Both the position numbers and the translations under genes were made by a program. From the NCBI GenBank assembly GCA_002421825.1, contig DISR01000017.1, positions 1 to 32,457 on the forward strand: a stretch of DNA of 32,457 nucleotides, written 5' to 3'. Origin of the DNA: Thiobacillus sp. UBA6205. Lineage in GTDB: Bacteria; Pseudomonadota; Gammaproteobacteria; Burkholderiales; Thiobacillaceae. Under the pieces are notes generated by a model. The model had not been told where the DNA came from and did no database searches. It saw only the letters and a program-made list of their open reading frames with translations. This document shows positions 15,704-22,400 of the stretch, piece by piece (within the stretch, counting starts at the first letter, position 1; each line of letters starts with the position of its first letter).

Positions 15704-15758
15704 GCGACACCCTAGGAAACTGTAGCGAGCGGGCGCAGTAAGTTTACTGGGGTGTCGC
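15704..15758. repeat. 18-bp imperfect inverted repeat at the radC 3' end
   Basis: Left arm 15704-15721 begins GCGACACCC; right arm 15741-15758 ends GGGTGTCGC; 16 of 18 positions pair around a 19-base spacer. The right arm ends on the last base of the radC stop codon. The hairpin can form on either strand and could end radC transcription, although no T-run follows. The sharp arms suggest a mobile palindromic repeat. Confidence 0.75.
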
Positions 15759-16432
15759 TAAAGAAGCCCGGACTCGGCAAACGACACCCCGCCCGCCCCG
15801 GCCACCACGAAATGGTCCAGCACCCGCACCTCGACCAGGGCCAGGGATTGCCTCAGCGTCTGGGTCAGGATCTTGTCGGCCTGGCTGGGCTCGGCCACGC
15901 CCGAAGGGTGGTTGTGCGCCAGGATCAGGCCGGCGGCGTTGTGCGCCAGCGCGCGCTTGACTACCTCGCGCGGGTAGACGCTGGTCTGGGTGAGCGTGCC
16001 GCGGAACAGCATCTCGGCCTGGATGGCGCGGTTCTGCGCGTCCAGGAACACCACCCAGAACTCCTCGTGCGGCTTGTCCTTCAACAACAGGCTCAGATAG
16101 CTGCGCACGGCCGAGGGCGAAGACAGGGCGTCGCCGCTCTTCATGTCCTCCTTCAGCGCGCGGCCCGCCATTTCCATGACCGCCTTCAACTGGGCGTACT
16201 TGGCCGGCCCCAGGCCGGGGGCCTGGCAGATCGCGTCGCGCCCGGCCAGGCACAGGCGCGACAGGCCGCCGAAGCGGTCGAGCAGTTCGCGCGCGAGGTC
16301 GACCGCGCTCTTGCCGGCGACCCCGGTGCGCAGAAACAGGGCCAGCAGTTCGGCGTCGGTCAGGCTATGCGCGCCGTGTTCCAGAAGTTTTTCGCGCGGA
16401 CGGGCGTCCGCCGGCCAGTCTTTAATTCCCAT
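15758..16432 (-). CDS. radC: RadC family JAB/MPN domain protein
   Basis: 224 aa, the normal RadC length. The N-terminal part (about 1-95) holds a helix-hairpin-helix-like region (APGLGPAKYAQLKAVMEM). The C-terminal JAB1/MPN-like domain has the metal-site motif HNHPSG (173-178) with Asp186 and an upstream Glu140. The historical link to DNA repair in E. coli was not sustained and the role is unclear; a metal-dependent protease or nuclease-like function is conceivable. The ATG at 16432 follows GGGAGGCAGGG. It is divergent from coaBC with 45 bp between starts, where TATAAA and TTTTATAT stretches could be -10 elements for either side. Confidence 0.95.
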   Translation of the reverse strand: MGIKDWPADARPREKLLEHGAHSLTDAELLALFLRTGVAGKSAVDLARELLDRFGGLSRLCLAGRDAICQAPGLGPAKYAQLKAVMEMAGRALKEDMKSGDALSSPSAVRSYLSLLLKDKPHEEFWVVFLDAQNRAIQAEMLFRGTLTQTSVYPREVVKRALAHNAAGLILAHNHPSGVAEPSQADKILTQTLRQSLALVEVRVLDHFVVAGAGGVSFAESGLL

Positions 16433-16477
16433 GCTGCCCTGCCTCCCATATAAAATGCTGTTTTTACGCTTTTTGCC

Positions 16478-17716
16478 ATGACTGACACCCGCCGCGCAAG
16501 CATCATCCTGGGCATCACCGGGGGCGTGGCCGCCTACAAGGCGGCGGAACTGGCACGCCTGTGGCTCAAGGCCGGTTATGCGGTACAGGCGGTGATGACC
16601 GAGGCCGCGACGCATTTCGTCGGCGCGGCCACCTTGCAGGCGCTGACCGGGCGGCCGGTATTGACCGGGCTTTGGGGCAGCACCCTCACCCCAACCCTCT
16701 CCCGCGAAGGGGAGAGGGGGCAAACGCTGGGCCCAAACCGACTTGACGGCATGGACCATATCCACGCCAGCCGCGAAGCCGACCTGATTGTCGTGGCGCC
16801 GGCGTCCGCCGATTTCATGGCCAAGCTCGCGCAGGGCCGCGCCGATGACCTCTTGTCCACCCTGTGCCTCGCGCGCGCCTGTCCCTTGATGCTGGCGCCG
16901 GCCATGAACCGCGAGATGTGGGGCAACCCCGCGACCCAGCGCAACCTCGCGCAGCTGATCGAGGACGGCGTGCGCATCGTCGGACCCGACAGCGGCGAAC
17001 AGGCCTGCGGCGAAACGGGGCTCGGGCGCATGAGCGAGCCGCAGGCGATTTTCGATGCGGCGCAGTCCTTCCTGTACAACGGCACGCTGGCCGGCAAGAA
17101 GGTGCTCATCACCGCCGGCCCCACCTACGAACCGATCGACCCGGTGCGCGGCATCACCAACCTGAGCTCGGGCAAGATGGGCTATGCGCTCGCCGCCGCC
17201 GCGCGCGAAGCCGGCGCCGAGGTGACCCTGATCTCCGGCCCGACCGCGCTCGCCACGCCGGCCGGGGTGGCGCGCATCGACGTGACCACGGCAGGTGAAA
17301 TGTACGACGCGGTGATGGAAAAGGTCGCCGGCCAGGACGTGTTCATTTCCGTGGCCGCCGTGGCGGACTACCGCCCGGCCGAAACCGGCGCGCAGAAGAT
17401 CAAGAAAGACGAGCGGCCGCTCACGCTGAATCTGATCCCCAACAAGGACATCCTCGCCAGCGTGGCGGCGCTGCCGCAGGCGCCCTTCTGCGTGGGCTTC
17501 GCCGCCGAAACCGAGAAACTGCTGGAGCACGCCGAGGCCAAGCGCAAGAAGAAACGGCTGCCCATGCTGGTCGCCAACCTCGCCCAGCACGCCCTCGGTG
17601 CCGACGAGGCGGAACTGATCATGCTGGACGACAAGGGCAGCCACCCCTTGCCGGCGGCCGACAAGCTCAGCCAGGCGCGCCGCATCGTTTCCCGCCTGGC
17701 CCAATTCCTGAACTGA
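16478..17716 (+). CDS. coaBC: Bifunctional phosphopantothenoylcysteine decarboxylase / phosphopantothenate-cysteine ligase
   Basis: 412 aa; two steps of coenzyme A synthesis. N-terminal FMN-dependent CoaC domain (1-195): GITGGVAAYK (12-21), catalytic His93 in MDHI, PAMNREMW (141-148) and the active Cys177 in GEQACGETGLGRM. C-terminal CTP-dependent CoaB domain (about 205-412): ITAGPTYEPIDPVRGITN (211-228) and VAAVADYRP. Odd: residues about 67-89 (STLTPTLSREGERG and flank) are an in-frame insertion before His93, encoded by a palindromic repeat; related proteins have only a few residues there. The reading frame is intact and flanking motifs are normal, so the enzyme is probably active. A TATAAAAT 22 bp upstream of the start may be its -10; no clear Shine-Dalgarno. 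dut follows after 9 bp. Confidence 0.95.
   Translation: MTDTRRASIILGITGGVAAYKAAELARLWLKAGYAVQAVMTEAATHFVGAATLQALTGRPVLTGLWGSTLTPTLSREGERGQTLGPNRLDGMDHIHASREADLIVVAPASADFMAKLAQGRADDLLSTLCLARACPLMLAPAMNREMWGNPATQRNLAQLIEDGVRIVGPDSGEQACGETGLGRMSEPQAIFDAAQSFLYNGTLAGKKVLITAGPTYEPIDPVRGITNLSSGKMGYALAAAAREAGAEVTLISGPTALATPAGVARIDVTTAGEMYDAVMEKVAGQDVFISVAAVADYRPAETGAQKIKKDERPLTLNLIPNKDILASVAALPQAPFCVGFAAETEKLLEHAEAKRKKKRLPMLVANLAQHALGADEAELIMLDDKGSHPLPAADKLSQARRIVSRLAQFLN
16676..16745. repeat. Palindromic repeat inserted in frame in coaBC
   Basis: Core hairpin CCCTCTCCC (16695-16703) / GGGAGAGGG (16710-16718) with loop GCGAAG, preceded by CACCCTCACCCCAA. This type of CTCACCCC-CCCTCTCCC palindrome is dispersed in many proteobacterial genomes (recalled, not searched). 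Here it adds about 18 codons relative to the family without breaking the frame. Insert boundaries are estimates from the protein family pattern. Confidence 0.75.
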
Positions 17717-17725
17717 CGAAACGCC

Positions 17726-18172
17726 ATGAAGCTGGAAGTCAAAGTCCTCAACGAAAAAATCCGCGGCCAGTTGCCGCATTACGCCACGCCGGGTTCCGCC
17801 GGCCTCGACCTCAGGGCCTGCATCGACCAGGCCATCACCGTGAACCCGGGCGAAACCCACCTCATCCCCACCGGCATGGCCATCCACCTGGGCGATCCCG
17901 GCTATGCCGCGCTGATCCTGCCGCGCTCGGGCCTGGGCCACAAGCATGGCATCGTCTTGGGCAACCTGGTGGGGCTGATCGACTCGGACTACCAGGGCGA
18001 GCTCATGGTGTCGTGCTGGAACCGCGGGCAGACCGCCTTCGTGCTGCAGCCGATGGAGCGGCTGGCGCAGCTGGTGGTGGTGCCGGTGATCCAGGTCGAC
18101 ATGCAGGTGGTCGAAGAATTCGCGCAAAGCCGCCGCGGCGAGGGCGGCTTCGGCAGCACCGGCAAGCAGTAG
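17726..18172 (+). CDS. dut: dUTP diphosphatase (trimeric dUTPase)
   Basis: 148 aa. It hydrolyses dUTP to dUMP and pyrophosphate, keeping uracil out of DNA and feeding dTMP synthesis. All five family motifs are visible in order: PGSAGLDLRA (I), PRSGLGHKHGI (II), GLIDSDYQGEL (III), ERLAQLVVV (IV) and RGEGGFGSTGK (V). The spacing to coaBC is 9 bp; coaBC-dut adjacency is common in proteobacteria. It converges on lnt with a 68-bp gap that holds no convincing terminator. Confidence 0.97.
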   Translation: MKLEVKVLNEKIRGQLPHYATPGSAGLDLRACIDQAITVNPGETHLIPTGMAIHLGDPGYAALILPRSGLGHKHGIVLGNLVGLIDSDYQGELMVSCWNRGQTAFVLQPMERLAQLVVVPVIQVDMQVVEEFAQSRRGEGGFGSTGKQ

Positions 18173-18240
18173 TTCGACGAAATCAGAACAAGGCTTTTTC
18201 CACCGCGGCGTTCGCGGAGGACGCGGTCAATTTGATTGCC

Positions 18241-19740
18241 TCAGGGCTTCACCCGCAGCGCCACCACGCCCAGCAGGCTCAGCAACAGCAGCACCACCGG
18301 CGCATTGCCCCAGCGTGCATAAGGGGTCATGCCTTCGAAACCCTGCGCTTCGCCCGTTAGCGTGGCGGTCGTGAACTCCGGCAGCGCCGACACCACCCTG
18401 CCTTTCTCGTCGATGATGGCGGTGACGCCGGTATTGGTCGCGCGCAGCATGGTGCGTCCCGCTTCCAGCGCGCGCATCTGCGACATCTGCGCATGCTGCC
18501 AGCCGGCGAAGGAGTCGCCGAACCAGGCATCGTTGGTGACGTTCACCAGCAGCGTGGCTTCCGGCAGCGCGCGCACGATCTCCTCGCCGAACACGTCCTC
18601 GTAGCAGATGTTCACCGCCACCTTCTGCCCCGCCGCCTCGATGGGCGCCTGGTCCTTGCCGCCGCGCGCGAAATCCGACAGCGGAATGTGCAGCACCTTC
18701 ACGATCCAGCCGAAACCGGGCGGCACGAATTCGCCGAAGGCCACCAGGTGATGCTTGTGATAGAACTGCGGGGGCGCTTTCCCGATGCTCGCCACGCTGT
18801 TGTAGTAGTCGCCGGAAAGATCGCCGGTGGGCACGCCGGCGAGGATGTCGGCGCCGCGCTCGGCGGCCAGCGTGCGCAGTTCCGCGAGATAGGAGGGAGG
18901 CAAGTCCTGGTAGAACACCGGGAAGGCGGTTTCCGGCAGCACGATGAGTTCGGCACGCGCCGCACGCACGTGCGCAGCGTAGTCGGCCAGGGTTTGCATC
19001 ACCTGTTCCGGCCGCCATTTCATTTCCTGCGGCACGTTGCCCTGCACCAGCGCGACGGTGACAGGCTTGCCCGTCGGCTTCGTCCAGTCGACATGCTTCA
19101 GGCCTTCGCCTGCACCCAGCAGGGCCAGCAGCAGCGCGAAAGGCGCAAGCCACTTGCCCGGAAGCCACAGGCTGCGGCCAAGCCAGACCAGGGCAGCCGC
19201 CGCGAACGCCGTCAGCCAGCTCACGCCATATGCGCCGAAAACCGGCGCAAAGCCGGCAAGCAGCCCGCTGGGCGCCTGGGCATAACCGGCGGCAAGCCAC
19301 GGGAAGCCGGTAAAGAACCAGCCGCGCACCCACTCCGTGCCGGTCCACATGAGCGGAAACACCAGCAGCAGGCGCAGCACGCCCGGAGCGGAATGGCGCG
19401 CCGTCGCCCATGCGGCGATTGCCGGAAACAGCGCGAGCGCCGCGCAGAACAAAAATACCGCGACGGCGGCAAGCCAGGATGGCATGCCGCCGTAGACGTG
19501 CAGGCTCACGTAAACCCAGGACACGCCCACGCCGAAAAGGCCAAGGCCGAACAGCCAGCCGAGCAGGAAGGCGCGGCGCGGCGAGGCCTGGTCGACGAGT
19601 TGAAGCAGCCCGGCGAGGCTCAGGAATACGAGCAGGAACCAGCCGACCGGCGCGAAGGACAGCGCGGCCAGGCCGCCCAGGATGAACGCGGAGACGGCCG
19701 AAGCGAATCGGCCCTGGGTCAGTTTATTTGACCAGTTCAC
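18241..19740 (-). CDS. lnt: Apolipoprotein N-acyltransferase
   Basis: 499-aa inner-membrane enzyme that adds the third acyl chain to lipoproteins in the last maturation step. About six to eight membrane helices occupy residues 10-210 and one the C-terminus; the periplasmic nitrilase-like domain spans about 225-470. The catalytic triad is present: Glu270 (LPETAFP), Lys329 (YHKHHLVAFGEF) and Cys379 (NICYEDVFGEE). The start is taken as the GTG at 19740, preceded by GCAGG, because the longer open frame runs antisense-free but homology-free through lipA; this gives a normal length and a 17-bp overlap with the lipA end. The overlap implies co-transcription with lipA. In many proteobacteria lnt instead follows corC/ybeX. 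Confidence 0.94.
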   Translation of the reverse strand: MNWSNKLTQGRFASAVSAFILGGLAALSFAPVGWFLLVFLSLAGLLQLVDQASPRRAFLLGWLFGLGLFGVGVSWVYVSLHVYGGMPSWLAAVAVFLFCAALALFPAIAAWATARHSAPGVLRLLLVFPLMWTGTEWVRGWFFTGFPWLAAGYAQAPSGLLAGFAPVFGAYGVSWLTAFAAAALVWLGRSLWLPGKWLAPFALLLALLGAGEGLKHVDWTKPTGKPVTVALVQGNVPQEMKWRPEQVMQTLADYAAHVRAARAELIVLPETAFPVFYQDLPPSYLAELRTLAAERGADILAGVPTGDLSGDYYNSVASIGKAPPQFYHKHHLVAFGEFVPPGFGWIVKVLHIPLSDFARGGKDQAPIEAAGQKVAVNICYEDVFGEEIVRALPEATLLVNVTNDAWFGDSFAGWQHAQMSQMRALEAGRTMLRATNTGVTAIIDEKGRVVSALPEFTTATLTGEAQGFEGMTPYARWGNAPVVLLLLSLLGVVALRVKP

Positions 19741-20656
19741 GCGCCTGCAGGTCGGCGTGATAGCTCGAGCGCACCATGGGGCCGCAGGCGGCCTGCCTGA
19801 AGCCCATTTCCTGCGCGGCCCGTTCGAAGGCCTGGAACTGCTCGGGCGTGACATAGCGCGTGAGCGGAATGTGCGCGCTGGAAGGCTGCAGGTACTGGCC
19901 GATGGTCAGCATGTCCACGTCGTGCGCGCGCAAATCGCGCATGACCCCGAGGATTTCCTCGTCGGTCTCGCCCAGGCCGACCATGAGGCCGGACTTGGTG
20001 GGGATGCCGGGATGGCGCGCCTTGAAGTCCTGGAGCAGTTTCAGCGAATGCGCATAGTCGGCGCCGGGGCGCGCGGCCTTGTACAGGCGCGGCACGGTTT
20101 CGAGGTTGTGGTTCATCACGTCCGGCAGCGCTTTGTCGAGTTCGTCGAGCGCCGCTTCCAGGCGGCCGCGAAAATCCGGCGTGAGGATTTCGATTCTGGT
20201 TGCCGGCGACAGTTCGCGCACGGCACGGATGCAGTCGGCGAAATGGCTGGCGCCGCCGTCCCTGAGGTCATCGCGGTCCACGCTGGTGATGACCACGTAC
20301 TTCAGCTTCATGGCGGCGATGGTTTCGCCCAGGTGCCGCGGCTCCTCGGGATCGGGCGGCAAGGGCTTGCCGTGGCCCACGTCGCAGAAGGGGCAGCGGC
20401 GCGTGCACAGGTCGCCGAGGATCATGAAGGTGGCGGTGCCGTGGCCGAAGCATTCGCCGAGGTTGGGGCAGGACGCCTCCTCGCACACGGTATGCAGCTT
20501 GTTCTCGCGCAGCACGTCCTTCAGCCGCAGGACTTCCGGGCTGTTGGGCGACTTGGCGCGTATCCAGGCGGGCATTTTCAGCCGCGGCTGGGGCACCACC
20601 TTGATGGGAATGCGCGAGGTCTTGGCCTCGCCCTTGTGCAGCTTGATGTCGGCCAT
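19724..20656 (-). CDS. lipA: Lipoyl synthase
   Basis: 310 aa, radical SAM enzyme that inserts two sulfurs into octanoyl groups on carrier domains (pyruvate and 2-oxoglutarate dehydrogenases, glycine cleavage H protein). Auxiliary cluster: Cys58, Cys63, Cys69 (CEEASCPNLGEC). Radical SAM cluster: Cys84, Cys88, Cys91 (CTRRCPFC). The C-terminal RSSYHA motif is present. ATG at 20656 is preferred over an upstream TTG because it has an AGG at a suitable distance and the normal MADIK-type start. lipB, which provides the octanoyl substrate, is upstream on the same strand, but a small opposite-strand gene and a repeat lie between. Confidence 0.97.
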   Translation of the reverse strand: MADIKLHKGEAKTSRIPIKVVPQPRLKMPAWIRAKSPNSPEVLRLKDVLRENKLHTVCEEASCPNLGECFGHGTATFMILGDLCTRRCPFCDVGHGKPLPPDPEEPRHLGETIAAMKLKYVVITSVDRDDLRDGGASHFADCIRAVRELSPATRIEILTPDFRGRLEAALDELDKALPDVMNHNLETVPRLYKAARPGADYAHSLKLLQDFKARHPGIPTKSGLMVGLGETDEEILGVMRDLRAHDVDMLTIGQYLQPSSAHIPLTRYVTPEQFQAFERAAQEMGFRQAACGPMVRSSYHADLQARELVK

Positions 20657-21000
20657 GGAACCTAGCAAGCGCGGTTAGACGCGCCTGATGGTGCGTCAAG
20701 ACGGGTGGCTGGCGCGAAGCGACGACGCTGCAGGCTCGCGCCTGCGGGGAGGCGCAACAAAGCCAGGCGGCCGGCCGGACGTGCCAGCAGGTGCGTAGCG
20801 TGATTCCCGCACTGGGGTTCGTCGGCAACGGCAGGAAATTCAATATCCATAGGGCTCTTCCAGGGGCGACCGGGGCTCAACTGCGGCTTCCGGGTTCAAT
20901 ACCGCTTGAAAATCAGGTGCTTATTTTACCGTTTCTGCGCCCGCGCCGGTGCTATAAAAGACATATGGCAACGATGGCCATTCCTCAAGAGGAGGTAATC
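20657..21000. other. Intergenic region between lipA and the 77-aa gene
   Basis: About 340 bp without an established gene. It holds a possible 62-codon minus-strand ORF (listed separately), a hairpin with a GCGA-type tetraloop on the minus strand (GCAGGC / GCCTGC, 20730-20745) and, near the right end, TATAAA (20953-20958), a possible -10 for the plus-strand gene without a clear -35. It should also hold the lipA promoter if lipA is not read through from lipB. Confidence 0.4.
20662..20850 (-). CDS. Possible small ORF upstream of lipA (doubtful)
   Basis: 62 codons from an ATG with a fair ribosome-binding site (GGAAGAG, 4 bases upstream), ending 5 bp before the lipA start. The spacing would suit a coupled leader gene. 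The product is Ala/Arg-rich with no recognisable domain, and codon use is less GC-biased at third positions than in real neighbours. It may be chance. Listed because no other explanation covers this gap. Confidence 0.2.
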   Translation of the reverse strand: MDIEFPAVADEPQCGNHATHLLARPAGRLALLRLPAGASLQRRRFAPATRLDAPSGASNRAC

Positions 21001-21234
21001 ATGGGACTGCATATTTCCGATTTCCTGGTGCATATCCACGAAGCGCTGTCTCCGGAAGAACAGTGCGAACTGGAGGATTTCGTGCGCAGCCAGCCCTGCG
21101 TGGTGGGCGCAGGCATGTCGCCCAAGGATCCGCACTTCATGACCGTTGCCTACGATTCCGATTGCGGCACGGCGCATGGCATCCTCGCCCGCGTCCGCGA
21201 GAGGGTGACCGGCGCGGAAATGATCGGGCTTTAA
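21001..21234 (+). CDS. Small conserved-looking protein of unknown function, 77 aa
   Basis: 77 aa, cytoplasmic, beginning MGLHISDFLVHIHEAL. The start is decided by a near-perfect ribosome-binding site AAGAGGAGGT ending 4 bases before the ATG; an in-frame ATG at 20965 has no such signal. The predicted pattern (helix, short strands PCVVGAG and FMTVAYD, helix AHGILARVRERV, strand) resembles a small ferredoxin-like alpha/beta fold as in heavy-metal-associated domains, but without a CxxC metal site. This fold idea is inference. It is the only plus-strand gene inside the minus-strand lip/mre array, and its stop codon is supplied by a repeat element. Confidence 0.65.
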   Translation: MGLHISDFLVHIHEALSPEEQCELEDFVRSQPCVVGAGMSPKDPHFMTVAYDSDCGTAHGILARVRERVTGAEMIGL

Positions 21235-21359
21235 GCCGGATATTTCACCAGGCCGGCCCGGGAAATGCCTCGCAGAGGCGCATGAACACACGATTGCGGA
21301 GCAATCGGCATCGAATCCGATTTGCGGCATCCCGCAATCCGGTGAAATATCCGGGTTAA
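21231..21359. repeat. TTAA-flanked inverted-repeat element (MITE-like), 129 bp
   Basis: The ends are inverted repeats of about 18-20 bp: left TTAAGCCGGATATTTCACC, right (read on the other strand) TTAACCCGGATATTTCACC, with one mismatch. Inside are three further small hairpins: CCTC/GAGG near 21267-21283, GATTGC/GCAATC near 21291-21305 and AATCGG/CCGATT near 21301-21320. It has no coding capacity. Terminal TTAA on both sides suggests either a target duplication or part of the ends. The stop codons of the 77-aa gene (21232-21234) and of lipB (21356-21358) both lie inside the terminal repeats, so it forms the tail of both convergent genes and may act as a terminator. Confidence 0.8.
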
Positions 21360-21964
21360 CCGGCAATGTTCCGCGCCAGCAGGATCGCCAGTTCGTTGCC
21401 GAGCGTTTCGATATTGCCGGCGATGCCGAGGTCGCGCGTCTGCGTGACCGACATGCCCGGATAGCCGCAGGGATTGATGAGGGAAAAGGGCGCGAGGTCC
21501 ATGTCCACGTTCAGCGCGAGGCCGTGGTAGCTCCTGCCCTGCCTGATGCGCAGGCCCAGTGCGGCGATCTTGGCGCCATCGACGTACACTCCCGGCGCGC
21601 CGGCTTTGCGTTCTGCCTTCACCCCAGACTGCGCGAGCAGGTCGATCACCGCCTGCTCCATGCGGTTGACCAGTTCCTTCACGCCGTAACCGCGTCGTTT
21701 GAGATCGACCAGCACATAGATCACGACCTGGCCGGGGCCATGATAGGTGATCTGGCCGCCGCGATCGATGGGCACCACGGGGATTTCAGTGGCGGCAAGC
21801 AGGTGTTCGCGCTTGCCCGCCTGGCCGAGCGTGAACACCGGCGGATGCTCCAGCACCCACAGTTCGTCCGGCGTCGCCTCGCTGCGCGCGGCGGTGAAGT
21901 CCTGCATGGCGCGCCAGGTCGGTTCGTAGTCCGCCCGCCCCAGGTGTTTGACCGTAATGTCCAC
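21356..21964 (-). CDS. lipB: Octanoyl-ACP:protein N-octanoyltransferase
   Basis: 202 aa. It transfers octanoyl from acyl carrier protein to lipoyl domains, the step before LipA. Signature RGGQITYHGPGQ at 68-79, catalytic Lys132 (GAKIAALG) and Cys166 (NPCGYPG) are present, and the length is typical. The start is a GTG overlapping the ybeD stop by one base (TAGTG); the open frame extends much further upstream, but that part is the shadow of ybeD. It forms a tight unit with ybeD. The stop codon lies in the terminal repeat of the 129-bp element. Confidence 0.96.
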   Translation of the reverse strand: MDITVKHLGRADYEPTWRAMQDFTAARSEATPDELWVLEHPPVFTLGQAGKREHLLAATEIPVVPIDRGGQITYHGPGQVVIYVLVDLKRRGYGVKELVNRMEQAVIDLLAQSGVKAERKAGAPGVYVDGAKIAALGLRIRQGRSYHGLALNVDMDLAPFSLINPCGYPGMSVTQTRDLGIAGNIETLGNELAILLARNIAG

Positions 21965-22230
21965 TACAGGACGATCTTCACGTAAGGATGGGAAGAGAGG
22001 TCGCGATAGAGATCGTCCAGCTGCTCGCGCGAAGTGGCGCGCACGGTGCAGGTGACGGCGAGGTAACGGCCCTTGGCCGATGCTCGCATTTCCACCGTGG
22101 CCGCATCGAAATCCGGCGCGTGCGCCTGCACCACGGCTATCACGGCCTGGGCGAAATCGTCGCGCGCGGCGCCCATGGCCTTGATGGGGAAGTCGCAGGG
22201 GAATTCGAGCAGCGAGTCCTGTTCGTTCAT
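21964..22230 (-). CDS. ybeD: YbeD/DUF493 family protein
   Basis: 88 aa, matching the short ferredoxin-like DUF493 family: LLEFPCDFPIKAMG at the start, then VEMRASAKGRYLAVTCTVRA and a C-terminal YRDLSSHPYVKIVL. In E. coli the same gene lies between dacA and lipB, the order seen here apart from one inserted aminotransferase gene. A role in control of lipoate metabolism has been suggested for the family from its context; the molecular function is not settled. The stop overlaps the lipB start codon. Confidence 0.93.
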   Translation of the reverse strand: MNEQDSLLEFPCDFPIKAMGAARDDFAQAVIAVVQAHAPDFDAATVEMRASAKGRYLAVTCTVRATSREQLDDLYRDLSSHPYVKIVL

Positions 22231-22244
22231 TCTTGAAAAAGCAG

Positions 22245-22383
22245 TTTAACCACGGGGAACACGGGGCGAACGGGGAAAGCAAAGGCTTCGAGGTGATTCC
22301 AGCGGTTCAGCCGTTGGGCAATGCGCCCTGCGCTTGCAAGCCATTGAATTCCCCCGTGCCCCCCGTGCGCCCCGTGGTTCAAA
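22245..22383. repeat. CACGGGG-rich inverted repeat between ybeD and the aminotransferase gene
   Basis: Left arm 22245-22275 starts TTTAACCACGGGGAACACGG; right arm 22351-22383, read on the minus strand, starts TTTGAACCACGGGGCGCACG. The arms are about 31-33 bp, imperfect, and enclose 75 bp without a coding signal. A related single arm (AACCAGGGAGAACACGGGAA...) lies at 24399-24428 between dacA and rlpA. The layout suggests a small non-autonomous mobile repeat. It fills almost the whole 170-bp gap. Confidence 0.7.
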
Positions 22384-22400
22384 TACGGTTTTCAGCCTCA

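Noticed and set aside
15758..18127. 789-aa reading of the radC frame extending over coaBC and dut
   Set aside because: Only the last 224 residues match RadC; the rest is antisense to two well-supported genes.
18173..18240. Terminator between dut and lnt
   Set aside because: A short CCGCG/CGCGG stem exists, but the T-run precedes it rather than follows it.
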